In this document: one piece after another, positions 52,240 to 63,929 of the stretch
Layout of the letters: every line of letters begins with the position of its first letter
Position numbering within the stretch: the stretch's first letter is position 1
Source: Lanius collurio
Lineage: Eukaryota; Chordata; Aves; Passeriformes; Laniidae
Reading direction: 5' to 3'
Assembly: GCA_020086605.1 (NCBI GenBank)
Contig: JACBWW010000049.1
Location: 433,052-497,051 of the forward strand
DNA length: 64,000 nt
Program-made: the position numbers and the translations under genes
The notes under the pieces: model-generated
Told to the model about the DNA's origin: nothing
The model's input: the letters and a program-made list of their open reading frames with translations, nothing else
The model's database searches: none

Positions 52240-52440
52240 GCCGGCTATTGCATAACCCTAATTATGTTATTGCTGTAATTGTGTCTGCCGTCTGCAGCAC
52301 ATGGATTCGTTACAAGCTTTTCATATGCTTAAATGATTATTAATGAGTGCAGTCCCATCCCAGCGACAAACAACAGCCATGACAAAAGGATCTTTTGGAA
52401 GGCAATTAGCTCCATGCTAAGCTGCCGAAATCACGGGCTG
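52240..52440. promoter_or_regulatory. Candidate noncoding regulatory element (AT-rich, homeobox-type cores)
   Basis: Unique, transposon-free sequence with closely spaced homeodomain-like cores: CCTAATTATGTTATTGCTGT, GTAATTG and AATGATTATTAATGAG. It has the look of a conserved vertebrate noncoding element. Conservation was not tested, so this is a guess from composition only. Confidence 0.25.
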
Positions 52441-52622
52441 TGCTGGGAAATTTCAGGCTAGGGAGGAAGCAGTGGCAACGTGGCTTTTGTCTTCTCTTTT
52501 GATGAGTTAATGAGTTACTGAGCGGCAGCAGGCACATTCTTGTGAAACAGCTCCACTAAGGAGCCTTTCCCCATCGGTAGGAAGGGAAAGAATATTTATC
52601 CCTGGATAAAGAGAGGACAAAA

Positions 52623-52661
52623 TGTATTCCCAGGTCACTGTGATGTATTCCCAGGTCACTG
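52623..52661. repeat. 21-bp tandem duplication
   Basis: TGTATTCCCAGGTCACTG occurs at 52623 and again at 52644. Confidence 0.9.
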
Positions 52662-52674
52662 CTGCTTTCCTTGG

Positions 52675-52762
52675 GAAAACAAAACGAAACAAAACGAAAC
52701 GAAACGAAACAAAACAAAACAAAGAACAAAATAAAACAAAACTAAGAACAAAATAAAACAAA
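52675..52762. repeat. AAAAC/GAAAC simple repeat
   Basis: About 88 bp of AAAAC and GAAAC pentamers passing into AAAATAAAAC units. It generates a spurious minus-strand Phe/Leu/Val-rich open frame. Confidence 0.93.
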
Positions 52763-55700
52763 GGCAACCCAGGGAAGGACGAGGTTGGAAGGAACAAGAA
52801 TAATTATTTTTTTTAGCGTGAGAGTACTAACTGTATCCTGGTACCTCCCAAATCCCTCTCCATCCATCCGTGGCAATGGATGGTCCCCCAGGCTCTCTCT
52901 GCAGTTCAAGGCAGGCTGGGCTGAGCTGCCGTGCTCCCGATACTGGTGAGGACACATCCCATGGCCCAGTTATCCTCACATGCTCCATCTGAGCTGCAGT
53001 GCTGCAATGATGGGTTTACCCCAATTCCTCATCATTTTAATTGCTTATGAAGTCTAATGAGCAAATTTCCTGTCACTTCAGAGGATGGAGAGCCTTGAGG
53101 TAAGAATGAGGGCTGCTCCTGTGAATATGGGGAAACTCAGACACATGAGGCTGGATCGTTTGATATTCATCTAAGGATCTTCTGGCAACAGCTGGAGGAG
53201 GTTCCACTGGAGATGAGCAAAACTGGAGTACAGAAGTAGCAGCAAATCTGCTCAAGCCTCTCACTCTTGACCCTTTGTAAGCAGGTTAAGCTAAATTTGC
53301 TGCTTTGCTTTGCTACCTTTCTGTCTCATTCAGACAGAATCTGGCTCAGTCTTGTGTTCCCAACCTCCAGCTGACTGTGGAAGTGTGAGTCAAAGACCTG
53401 TCCCTGTCTCAGGTGAGACCTGGTGGCCCTCCCCAGGTGACAGAGCATCTCCCTGCCCCTGGCACTGCCTCCCAGCCCAGCTCTGGTGTGGGAGCTGTCA
53501 GCAGCAGGGTGATGGAAGCAGCACAGGCAGCCTTGAGAATTCCAGCTGTGGAAATGTAAGGGCCTCTGGGGTTTGGTGACAGCTTCTCAGTGGTTTTTGC
53601 ATTAGGGGTATGCAAATGGCAGAGAGGCTCTAAGTACCCCTGAGGAGCTGGGCTGGAATGGAAGGTAAATAAAGACTCAGCAGGGATGTTGTCATCTCCC
53701 TGCTAGGATGCTTTAATACACACATTCATCATTTCTTTAGAGAGCACAGTGATGGCTTCATTAGGAACTTTTCTGCATAAATAAGTCTCTGGGCCATGGC
53801 AGAATTGGGATGGAATGATATTATGTCTTCTTGCTCATCTAGACTGGGGTATTGGTACATGTTTGTCCCCCTTCTTTTGCTTTTATTTTTGCCACAAAAC
53901 ACACTCCCCCAATACCTTGGTTTGATGGGAAATGACTTTTATGTGTGTGATGACAGGGAATTGAGTCTGGAGGAGACCAGGATACTTTGGTGGGTGATGG
54001 CCTGTGACCCCAGAACACTGAGATCACAGCTTGGGAGTCTGTCATGGCCACAGCCTTGAAACTCTGACTCTTGAAACTCAGATTTGTGCATTCCATCCTT
54101 GGCTCCAGGGAGCGTTTCCTGCTGTTTTTCCTTGTTTGGATGAGTCATGGGAGTGTTGTGCTGCTGGGGAATGATCTCTGCAGGGCTGGAAAGGGATGGG
54201 GAGCTTTCAAACCCTTGTGAGTCACAGGCTCAAGAGTCTGTTGGTACCAGGTGGAAAGGAAACAGGACAAACTTGGAGAGGGAGATGAGAAGTGTGTCTG
54301 TGCTCCACTTTTTGGGAGCACCCTACACCCACTGTCCTACCACCATTTGGTGACAGCTCAACCAGAGAGGAAAAGGAGAATTTTAACTGTTTGTCAGAGC
54401 CAGACTGGCACCTCTGATTTCCTCCCCCAACCCCGTTTATTTTTACTGTGATGAGCCCCCTTCTCATTTCACCCACCAGGAGGGTGTCCATCCAATATTC
54501 ATGAGGAGCTCTCTCTTTTCAGGGTCCATAAATCAATGCATTTCACTGCATTGCAGCCTGTTTTCCCCACAAGTCTGTGAAATGTGCTGCTGGCACATGG
54601 ATGTTTGTTGGTTTTTTTTTCCAGTGCCAAGGCACACCTCACTTTTTGACCCTAAGATTCCTTGTTTTCTCAGCATTGTTATGGATGCCACCAATTCCTG
54701 ATGCTTTCCCTTGTGTAGCACAGATCTGGTTTTCTCCAGTGGGTGCTGCCAAGACCTGTTTAAGTTTTTCTGGGAGTGGAAAAGGTCTGGAAATATTTAT
54801 TCTTCACACTCAACATTTTCTCCTGGGGGCAGCTCTGTAGGACTTTACCCACAGACCACTGTCCAGGTCCACTTGGGGACAGAGGGTTAGGCAAAGTGCA
54901 AAGAAGAACAAACCCACACCACTTTTCACTGGAGCACTGGGAATGACAGTTATTTAGACCATGGGACTGAGTTGGACTAAGATTTGTGGCTGGTCCTAAG
55001 ACCAGAAGACAAAATGCCAGGACTTCAGGGAAAGTGATGCTTTTGTGCCTGCTGGAGGTTGCAGTAAAACTCATGAGGTTTGCACAAGTTTTTATGGTGA
55101 AACAGAGTTTAGCTCTGGAAAAAAGTCAGGCAAGAAGGACCTCTGCCTCCTATACCTCCCTCTCCCAGGGATTACATCAACATCCCACCACCAAAATCAG
55201 GGTATCAACAGTGACTGACCCATTGTGGTAAATCAGGGTGGGACAGAAGGGCACAAAACCAGACTGAGCACAACTGGAGCCTCCTGGTGTGGAAGGGTTT
55301 TCCCCCGTGCTCTTGCACTGCTCTGTCTCCCACAGGAGACTCCAGCAGCCGGGAGTATTTTCCCACAGGGAGTATTTTCCCACTCATCTACCTCAAGGAT
55401 CCTCATCACACAGCACTTCAATGTCCAATTTCTCTGCAGTGGCAAACAGCCTCCATCTCAGCAGGTGTCTCCACACTGTTTACAGGACACCTGTCAGCTC
55501 CTTTGGCTCCCCATCCCCTCTGCCTCCTAATTATAAAACTGTGCATTGCTGCAGCTATGAGCTTCTTTTTTTTCTTCTTCTTCATCTTTTTTTTTTCCTT
55601 GTGCACAAAATGTCAAATTGCAGAAATTAAAAATGTAAATGATGGTGTCTAATTAACCAGTTGACAGCAGAGCACAGCTGCGAATGGCAGTGACTGATTA

Positions 55701-56475
55701 CCTTCTGCAAACCTTGTCCTCCAAGACCTGCCTTACCCGGGGGACGAAGGACATCAAAAATAGCAACTTCCTTAAAGAGACACCTCTCTGCAGATGAAGC
55801 CTGCTGGGCAATGGTTCTGGGGGATCCAGGTCCTATGGATAAACCCCCAGTCCTCCTGAGCTCCGGGAGAATGGTATTGACTCCTAGGAAATGCAGGTTT
55901 TTCCCAGTCAGGCTGGAGTTGAAGGCTGTGGTCACAAATATCAGGCCAGCTTAAAATATGGGGCAAAAAGGAGATGCTGAGCAGGAGAGTTGTCAGGATA
56001 GACTGGATTGAGTGGGGAGGGTGGGTGATGTTAGCAATGGGGCAGAAGTACTGGTGCAAGAATGGTGCAAGGAAAAATACAAATATTTGGAGTGCATGGG
56101 AGTGAAATGCTGAGCTCTCAGTGGGAGGCAAGATTTCTCTGGGAGCAGAGGCAGGGCTAAAAGCCCTTGAATGTTTGATAGAGTGATCCAGCTTCAATCC
56201 CACTCCTGATAGCACGGGGAATGTTTACAGGAGACTCTTTGGGGCTTCAGTCTCAGGTTGGGGTGAATACAACACATGTGGTGCTCAGGATTAGTGCTTC
56301 AGACATTTCCACTTTGGCCAAGTCACCTTTCTTGCTGTAAAACAAGAGCATGAGCAGGTATTTCACTGATGCACCAGCACTAAGGGTGGGTTTTCTCCTT
56401 TTTTGTTTGTGGATTTCACTTCTTGAGCTCTTGCTCTTCCTCCCCTTAAGAAACACCTGTGCTTGTGCCCCTCAG

Positions 56476-56626
56476 GTACTACTCAGACATTGCCAAGATG
56501 CCAGCAATCAGTGACCAGGACATGAATGCCTACCTGGCCGAGCAGTCCCGCATGCACATGAACGAGTTCAACACCATGAGCGCCCTCTCCGAGATCTACT
56601 CCTACGTGGGCAAGTACAGTGAGGAG
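56476..56626 (+). CDS. PLXNA4: PLXNA4 exon: GAP domain, penultimate exon
   Basis: 151 nt; the first base completes Arg, then 50 codons to GAG, phase 0, before GTGAGA. Translation [20 protein letters not shown] then [20 protein letters not shown] and [25 protein letters not shown] matches plexin-A4 and is the best paralogue marker with the next exon. It forms the last helices of the GAP domain. Confidence 0.98.
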
Positions 56627-57322
56627 GTGAGAGCCTGGGACACCTCTGGGGGACCAGGGGACAGCCCACCCAGCCCCAGGGTGGGTCATTGATACCTGGG
56701 AGGCCATGGATTTAAGGAATGAGAAACAAGGCTTGGGGTTTGGGAAGGGAAGGTCAGGGATTTTGGGGTCTCCTCAGTATTGCATTGTCTGGATCCCTGT
56801 TATTTTTGTCTCTCACTCTTGTTCAGTCAGGCTCAGCTGGTTTGAAGCAGTTGATGGTCAGGTGTTAACTCACTGCAGAGGAGCCCTACATGAACTTTAC
56901 ATCCAGTGTGGCCAAAAGTTGCTTAAGCCTGTGCCCAATGTCATTCCAGATACCCTAAAACACCCCAAAACGGTCCAACACACACTTTAAGGTGTCCAGC
57001 ATGGTTCTGTGTATTGAAGGCCATGTAAAACCCCTTAGGGCATCTCAGGTGGCATGGCCAGGTGATGGATAAAGCTCAGAAATAACTGATCTCCAAGATA
57101 AGAATCCATTTGATTGGTTGCAATCCAGAAGTCTGCATTGAGTCAGACCAAGTCCAAACTCCCTGCCCAGTTCCCTCCTGCTGACTGACCTGCCTTGCAT
57201 GATCTAAGCTAAGCCTACCTCAGAGGGAGCTAACCCTCCTCTGCTGCTCTAAGATGCTGGACTCTGTCATTTTGGGGAAAAAACCCCAAATCCCTATCAC
57301 TTCTTCCTCTCTCCTTTTCCAG
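56627..57322 (+). other. Last intron, 696 bp
   Basis: GTGAGA to CCTTTTCCAG. No repeat or gene is recognised. Confidence 0.75.
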
Positions 57323-57418
57323 ATTCTCGGAGCCCTCGATCAAGATGACCAGGCTGGGAAACAGAAACTTGCCTACAAACTTGAACAAGTCATAACCCTC
57401 ATGAGCATAGATAGCTGA
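57323..57418 (+). CDS. PLXNA4: PLXNA4 terminal coding exon and stop
   Basis: 96 nt: 31 codons and TGA at 57416-57418, after TTTTCCAG. Translation ILGALDQDDQAGKQKLAYKL then EQVITLMSIDS. The ending LAYKLEQVITLMS-DS is plexin-A4-like; A1 and A2 end differently as I recall. There is no PDZ-binding C-terminus as in plexin-B, as expected. Confidence 0.98.
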   Translation: MLGALDQDDQAGKQKLAYKLEQVITLMSIDS

Positions 57419-57535
57419 GAACTGTCCTGCCAGGGACACCCTGGGAGGGATAAACCAAGTCGTGCCTCACTCAAGATCATCATCTTTACCAAGTGCAAGT
57501 TTTGATGGGCTGTAAGCAGAGTCACCCAAACAGCG

Positions 57536-57605
57536 CTCCTCTCTCTCCCTCTCTCTCTCTCTCTCTCCATCCCCTTCTCTCTTTCTCTCTTTTCCTTCTC
57601 TTTCC
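57536..57605 (+). repeat. CT-rich microsatellite in 3' UTR
   Basis: About 70 nt of CTCT, CCCTCT and TTCTCT units starting 118 nt after the stop codon. In RNA this would be a pyrimidine tract able to bind PTB-type proteins (inference). Confidence 0.9.
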
Positions 57606-58273
57606 AAATCTATGGACAAAGCGACAGAGCCCCAGGGGTTAAAAAAAAAGACTGCAGAGGAACCTTGGCTCTGGGGCCCTGAAGACATTTGGGTGGAGCT
57701 CTCCTTTTCACAGCTTCCCCTCTGCCTTTTGCCCTAGAGAAAAACTATTGAACACACACAAAAACCCCACCAACCCTCCCCCAGCATCACACCCTCACTC
57801 TGCAGAGGTAAAATTGGGAGGTAACTTCTGTCATGCTGCTTTAACTGCCCTCTGAGGGCTGTAGCCTCTGGAGCGGACATGGAAATGAACTCAGTATTAC
57901 TCAAGTGTCCCCAAGGGGAAGGGGAAGCCTGCAGGGCTCCTGGAGGGCAGAGCCAATCCAGCTCCTCTCCTGCAGAGCCATTGCCATTCTATCTCTTGAT
58001 AGCGACCTACCGGGAGAGGAGCCTTGAGGCTCCCCAAAAATGCCACAGCTCCATCCACAGCTGTGGCTCATCCTGCCTGGGCAGAGAGCTGCTCTCCTGG
58101 GGCAGGGAAAGGGTCAAGAGGGGACGAGGAGACCGATGCTCCCCTGCCCATGTGTTTCATATGGTTCTTCTTATTTTTCCAAGAGCCGCGTGTCCCCCTC
58201 CGTCTTTCCCGTCGTGTCCTGTTGGTCGTAGCACTGCAGCAAAACGCTCTCTCTGCCCCGTGGCATCCTGTCA

Positions 58274-58290
58274 GTGGTGGTGGTGGTGGT
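58274..58290. repeat. GTG trinucleotide repeat
   Basis: GTGGTGGTGGTGGTGGT within the 3' UTR. Confidence 0.85.
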
Positions 58291-59544
58291 TCTGCTCCTC
58301 CTGGCAATGGACAGCACAGCATCATCCCCCTCATTCCCACCTCGGCTTGGAAAGCAGGAGCCACAGGCCTCGGTTTGTTCCAGGCAAAAAGCTCAGCCTC
58401 AAAAGAAGAACGAGAAGGATTTATTTTTTTTTTTTTTTTAAGCTGTTCTTTCCATTTTGTTTCCTCAACTGGAACACAGCTGTTGTTTTCTCATGATGGA
58501 ATATCAGAGAGTTACTGAAATGCTTGCTGTGAAGCGAGGTGGTGCATGGGGCTGGTGGCAAAGCCTCCCTTCCAAGCCACTCCTGAGAGGAAATGTCACC
58601 GCACACTTTGGAAGGAAACCTTGGAGGAAATCCAAATGAAACACTGCAAAAATTCTTCTACCTAGATACCCCCAGCTGAACTGCCTGTCTTCTGCAGGTT
58701 TCTGAACTGCTGTGAGCCCATCTGCCTTTTGGTGCCAACTCCTGGCCTTTTCTCTGTTTCTGGAACCAGCAGGCCTTGCTGAAGGCACAGTTGCTGCCTG
58801 GGAAGGATTTTATCTCTCTTTGCACTTCATATCCCTTCAGGGATTGCTGTCACCATGGGACAATTGAGGGGGATCACCCTGTCCCTGTCCCATTCTCTGC
58901 TCAGCTTCTCCAGAACAACGTCTCAACTTGTTTCATGGCCAACCAAAGGGGAGTGAGCTCCTGCATCCCTTCTGCCTTCAGCTGTTCCATTCACACAGCT
59001 TCCAGCCTGGATAACACCGTGGCCAGAGACCCTCGGGGTGTGGAGAACCTTCCTTGTACACCAGGGAGGCAAGAGCTGGGTCAGCATTCATCTCCCCAGA
59101 CGTGAGCAGAGCTCTCTGGCAGGTGGAAGAGTGGCTGGAGAATCAGCCCACATCTGCCTCACCCCATCCTCGGAGCCACAGCCTGGATCTGCTTCGCACC
59201 TGGAGGGAGGGAGGGGTGAAGGCAGGGTGTGTAAATTGATTATAGAGCGAGTTCATTTGGGTTTATTCCTGTCTCTTGCTATCAAACCAGAACCTCTTGG
59301 GAGTGACAGATCCTGAGGGTGTGTGAGGGGGGATGTGGTGCAAGCAGGAGTCAGTGAGCAGGAGGGTTTCCTTCAGCCAAGCAGATACACACGTAGGCGA
59401 GTCCAAAAACACTCAAAGAACAACAGTCCAAAACTGGACGTGTCTGTGGGGAGAAAATCACCAGATTCACATTGAAACAGCAAACACAGGGACACGTCTT
59501 GGTTAGAAACCCCCAGACATTTCTCTCTTGATTACAATTCTGAT

Positions 59545-59590
59545 TATTTTGTGCGTGGGCGTGTGTATCTGTGTGCGCGTGTGCGTTCCT
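59545..59590. repeat. GT/GC-rich alternating tract
   Basis: Alternating purine-pyrimidine sequence such as GTGTGCGCGTGTGCG, of a kind that can adopt Z-DNA. Confidence 0.75.
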
Positions 59591-59867
59591 TCCTTTGTTT
59601 GGTTCTGCTTGCTTTCTGTTGGATTGCTGAGCTGATGGACTCATCATGCACCTTATGGACATCTCAGCAGTTTTAAGAGGCCTGTGCATTGGGGATGATT
59701 TGGGTTTGGTTGGTTCTGCCATGGTTTTGTTGATCCATTTTGGTTACGTCGGCGCATGTTCCAGATCCATTGATCATGGCTGTGAAAGTGGGAAGTCCCA
59801 CCAGAGCCAGTGGTAAGAAAATGACAACAAACAACACAAACACAATATTTTTTATAAGTACGTAAGT

Positions 59868-59908
59868 TAAAAAAAAAAAAAGGGAAAAATTAAAAAAAAA
59901 AAAAAGGA
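59868..59908. repeat. A-rich tract
   Basis: Two runs of 11-13 A separated by AGGGAAAAATT. Confidence 0.9.
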
Positions 59909-60094
59909 AGAAACCAAAGGTTTTGACAAACAAAGTGCCACAAAAGATAAATATGGACCCTATTGTCATGCCTTGTACTCACAGCTGGATGGTAGGAGTC
60001 TAAGGACAAAGAGCTGGCTTGGAGGGAAGTGGTTATGAGTGATGGGCGATCCTGCCTGGACATGCGCACATGAGAGGAAGAAGAAGCTGTTTAA

Positions 60095-60096
60095 CA

Positions 60097-60127
<31 letters not shown>

Positions 60128-60132
60128 GAAAA
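60095..60132. repeat. A-rich tract
   Basis: A runs of 20, 11 and shorter broken by single G. Likely to cause internal oligo-dT priming in cDNA libraries. Confidence 0.9.
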
Positions 60133-61420
60133 GTATCAAAATGAACTGGTGTGATCCTGCACTGTTACTGAAGTCAGAGGAACACCACAGGGGAAATCTG
60201 AGACTCACCCTGTTTCTTTTCGATGTTTTCAGGGCTGTGTTTTTGGTTTGTTACAGTTGTTTTCCATGGTTGTTATTTTATTTCTTCTTGCTGGTACGGA
60301 GTTTTTCATCTGTATATTATATATATATATTTTTCGACAAAAACTTGAACACCTCAGAGACATTGAGAATGAAACATTTAGGGGAAATGGGAAGCACCAG
60401 GAGATTGGTCTCTTAACCCTTCCCAACTTCCCATTGAGGCATTTCTGCTTTCTCTCCACCCTCTTCTCTCCCCCATGCCCAGGATTTGAAAGAAAATCTG
60501 CGTTTTGCTTCTCTTTCATCTCCTCTTTATTTTTTTGTCTTTCTGTTTTTCTTTATTTTGGTGTTTGAGCTGGTTTTGCTTTTTTGCTTGGAAAATGTGC
60601 CAGAATCGTGATGTAAATGCGTGGGCTTCCTCCCCTGCCCCCTCCAGTGCCCTTCCCATTTCCAACCACTGTCCCAGAATCCCCCAGTCTATGAGAAGTC
60701 TTGGCATCTTTCTTCCCAGCCTCACCTGTTGAGCTAACTATTTTTTAAGTGCATGTAAAATACAACTAAAAACAAAGACACAAGCAGAAGAATGAGCCCT
60801 ACTACAACACGGATGCTTTCTTTTCCTTTGATTTCTTTTCCCCCACCTCCCTTTCCACACTTGACCAAAAATTCCTGATAAATAGGTAGCGTCCCACACT
60901 GTTTTTCAGGCCACATGGAGACAACTAGAGCCAGAGTTCCTCGAGGTCCATGGACAGGCTCCTAAAAGCCAGAATATGCCAGGTGATAGGCTGATCTTTA
61001 TGGGCATTTCTCAAACACTGCAATCAAATAATTAATGCTGACACTTGCAGCACCATCAGAAACAGGGAAAAGGAGCTCGTGAGGACTCTCTGAGGTTCTG
61101 TTGAGAGAGTCAAGAGTATTTCTTCACTGCAGGGTTTGCTTTGGGGCTTTTCAGCTGGGTTAGAAGAACAAAAGGTGAACAGCTCCTCTGCAAACACCTC
61201 GTGTCCTCCCTCTGAGTGCCACTCAGCTGTCAGTGACAGGGATCTGAGACCTGATCCATCATGTCATTTGCTGGGGCAGACTGTGCCTTCCAGTGAACAC
61301 CAGTCTGAGGAAAGCTGTGTGTCTGGAATGAGGTGCTGGAGATTGTTTCCCCTCCAACAGACAGCACAGGAGAACAATCGAGGAGAAATTCAGCCACCCG
61401 AGGTCACCTTCTTCTGCCAG

Positions 61421-61560
61421 CATAGAATCATAGAATCATTTGGGTTGGAAAAGACCTCTAAGATCACTGAGTCCAAATGCCAAAATGTGCCCCAGTCCTT
61501 CTCTTCATCCTGTCCTGAACGTATCCAAAGGTTTGGTCCACCCTAGCCTTGCTCCATTAG
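61421..61560 (-). mobile_element. CR1 fragment, antisense, in the 3' UTR
   Basis: CATAGAATCATAGAATCATT then TGGGTTGGAAAAGACCTCTA and AGATCACTGAGTCCAAATGC. The well preserved microsatellite edge marks the exact left end. The right side is diverged. Confidence 0.88.
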
Positions 61561-62080
61561 ATAGAGGACCATGCCAGTTTTCATCCCTGTGGTTTCACCA
61601 CTGCAGTTGTCTTATCTTGCACCTTTGACACTGAAGACCATAAAGATTATTGGGTCATGAAGGAGATTTACCAGTAGGATTTTGTTTGGTAATTGCTTAG
61701 ATTGAAAAGTGATTACCAAAGTTTCCAGATCTTGTGCATTCACCCACAGGAAAATGTTTACCATGAAGGGAAAAAGACCAAGAAAAGCAGTTAATTGTCA
61801 TTATTTTTAATGATGCTGTTGAAAATGGATAGATCAAATTTGAAGAGTCCACTGGTCAGTCTCACTGCTGAAGCCCCTCTGAATTTCTTGGAATCTGGGA
61901 TGCCTGTGAGGTAAAACCCCAAGCACATAACAGCCAATATCAAGAGAACTGTTTAGAACTGAGTCAAACCATGAAATGTAGATGTAGAAGACTTTTCCAA
62001 AGGAAAGCTGGAAACTTGGAAGGACTTAGTCCCAGAGCTCTGCTAAGTGGGACATACATTTGTGCCTGCACAAAGGACAC

Positions 62081-62262
62081 TCAGAATCATGGAATCACAG
62101 AATGGTTTGGGTTGGAAGGAACCTTAAAAATGATCTCATTCCAACCTCTCTGCCATGGGCAGGGACATCTTCCACTATCCCAGGTCGCTCCAAGCCCTGT
62201 CCAACCTGGCCTGGAACACTTCCAGGGATCCAGGGGCAGCCACAGCTGCTCTGGGTGACCAC
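62081..62262 (-). mobile_element. CR1 fragment, antisense, in the 3' UTR
   Basis: TCAGAATCATGGAATCACAG then AATGGTTTGGGTTGGAAGGA, TGCCATGGGCAGGGACATCT and CCAGGGATCCAGGGGCAGCC. Confidence 0.92.
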
Positions 62263-62707
62263 ACAGGCTTAGTGATTCCAGGACAATTTGCTCTGTACAT
62301 TTGATGAGCAGTCAGAGTTATCCCCCAGGGCAGGTGGAGATTTTGGGATGTCCTAACTCTTGCCATCCAAACTTGGTGTGCTGTGGAGTAGGAGACTGGT
62401 GAAACACAAGAACCTCAGCGTCATGGTGTGAACCTCAGCCTCCTGCCCATGCCCAGCCAGAATTTTCCTGCTTTGCACCTGGTGCAGCTCCCATTTCAGG
62501 GTAGTGTTTGGTCCATGGAATCCTGCAGTTTTCCCTCACCTCTGTGACTGTGCAATGCCCCTTTCTCCAAAAAAATCATGTTGTCCTACTGGGAATAACT
62601 ATTTTGTGGAGACTGCTTTGAAAATGGAGCTTGTCAACTGTGTTTTGTTTGGGATGGCTCAGTTCTCTACAGCTGGAGAAGCACCCAAGGGGACGCAGGT
62701 TTACAGC

Positions 62708-62724
62708 AAAAAAAAAAAAAAAAA
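62708..62724. repeat. Poly(A) run
   Basis: Seventeen consecutive A, followed by a second run of nine A at about 62741-62749. Confidence 0.9.
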
Positions 62725-63653
62725 TCAGTAGAAAGATGTCAAAAAAAAAGGTAAAAAATAAACCAAACAGGATTTACACTTGGAAAAATAAACCCACCAA
62801 AAACCCCACTGAAGTTATAAAGCTGCTTAGTCTAATCAACCTGTCATGTGTGTGATTTCTGTTATCGTCGTTGTTTGTTCATTGGTTCATTGTTTGGTTG
62901 GTTTTGTTTGTTTTGTTTGGTTTTTTTTTTTAATCTTCTGTTCTAAAAATGGAGAGTTTACCTCAAGAAATTCTTTCTGCTTGGAAACAGATCACCTCAA
63001 AGATGCTCAGAGCAGAGAGCAGTGTGCAGGGAAGCTCAGTAAAGCAAACCTGGGTGTGGAAAACAGAGGGGAAAACCAGGACATTCAGGCTCTTTTCAGC
63101 ATTGCCTTCTCTTACTGGTGTGGTCTGGCATTCCCCAGTGGAGAAGCTGCTGCTCACTTTCAGATAGAGGCACAAGAGCCAGTTGGAGAAATCAAGGCAC
63201 ATGTCCAAGCTTGAAGTCCTTTCAGAAGTATCTTAAGAGAAACTTGGTGTTATTTAAACTTTCTATGCTGCTCTTTCTCCATTCCCTGGAGAAATTCCAC
63301 TTTCCAGCCCAGGCTGGGATAAGGAAGCAGAGAGATTAGGTGCTAGCTAAATGCTCCCAGTGTTTTCCCCAAGGAATTGAGAGGCCACTGGATTATTTAA
63401 GGTCACAAGAGAGGCCCTTCCTTGTGTCTGACCCCGTGTCTTGGACATACACGTGAGCCCAGAAGTCTCATTCTCTGTTTTGCTAAAGCTTCCACCTTAA
63501 AATCAATGGAAAGACATTTCCTTTCACCACAGTGTTACTAACAGCCTCAAAGAGATGTCAAGACAGCATTAGAAAGGAGGTTGGGATCCTTTTTCTTAGG
63601 TTGTTGTTGTTGTTGGTTTGATTTTCTTTTGAATTGATCCTAGTTAAAAAAGA

Positions 63654-63663
63654 AATAAATAAA
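63654..63663 (+). promoter_or_regulatory. PLXNA4: Overlapping poly(A) signals
   Basis: AATAAATAAA gives two overlapping AATAAA hexamers about 170 nt before the distal signal. Could be an alternative site. Confidence 0.5.
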
Positions 63664-63751
63664 ATCTATACTATTTAAATTGGAATCCCGTTGTTACTTG
63701 GTAAAGGCAAAGCTTCTGTACCTTTGTTATAATTAATTGTATACCTGTGTA

Positions 63752-63759
63752 TGTAAATA
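63752..63759 (+). promoter_or_regulatory. PLXNA4: Pumilio-type element in distal 3' UTR
   Basis: TGTAAATA fits the PUM consensus UGUANAUA exactly and lies about 65 nt before the distal poly(A) signal. Function is inferred from the motif only. Confidence 0.45.
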
Positions 63760-63823
63760 TAAGGCATTCCTATTTTGCAGTCCAGAACAAAAAAGAAAAA
63801 AAAAAAACCTATTTGTAATATAG

Positions 63824-63856
63824 AATAAAGTTTATTAAAAAAAATAAAGAAATAAA
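63824..63856 (+). terminator. PLXNA4: Distal poly(A) signal cluster
   Basis: AATAAA at 63824-63829, 63843-63848 and 63851-63856, followed by a G/T-containing stretch (GCTCCAGGCTGTGATTGCTG). It is the best candidate for the mRNA 3' end. Confidence 0.7.
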
Positions 63857-63929
63857 AATGCTCCAGGCTGTGATTGCTGCTTCCTGTGGCAAATGGAGCC
63901 AGAGGGAGGGAACTGAAGTCAAGGAAAGG

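Larger units (their letters stand above)
57419..63860 (+). other. PLXNA4: Probable PLXNA4 3' UTR, about 6.4 kb
   Basis: No further plexin coding sequence or other gene follows the stop. The stretch contains a CT-rich tract right after the stop, several A runs, two antisense CR1 fragments (61421-61560, 62081-62262) and a cluster of poly(A) signals at the far end. A long 3' UTR is known for mammalian PLXNA4 (several kb), so the distal site is the likely main end. Earlier A-rich runs could be alternative or internal-priming sites. Open frames such as 57879-58496 lack coding character. Confidence 0.7.

Noticed and set aside
51638..52255. 205-codon plus-strand frame
   Set aside because: It runs through an antisense CR1 fragment (51879-52050) and has no protein-like features.
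52507..52797. Minus-strand Phe/Leu/Val-rich frame resembling a membrane protein
   Set aside because: Produced by the AAAAC/GAAAC simple repeat at 52675-52762.
57373..57688. Minus-strand Arg/Glu repeat frames
   Set aside because: Produced by the CT microsatellite read in reverse.
57879..58496. 205- and 164-codon frames in the 3' UTR
   Set aside because: Low-complexity ends (runs of F and W), placed after the plexin stop, no recognisable domain.
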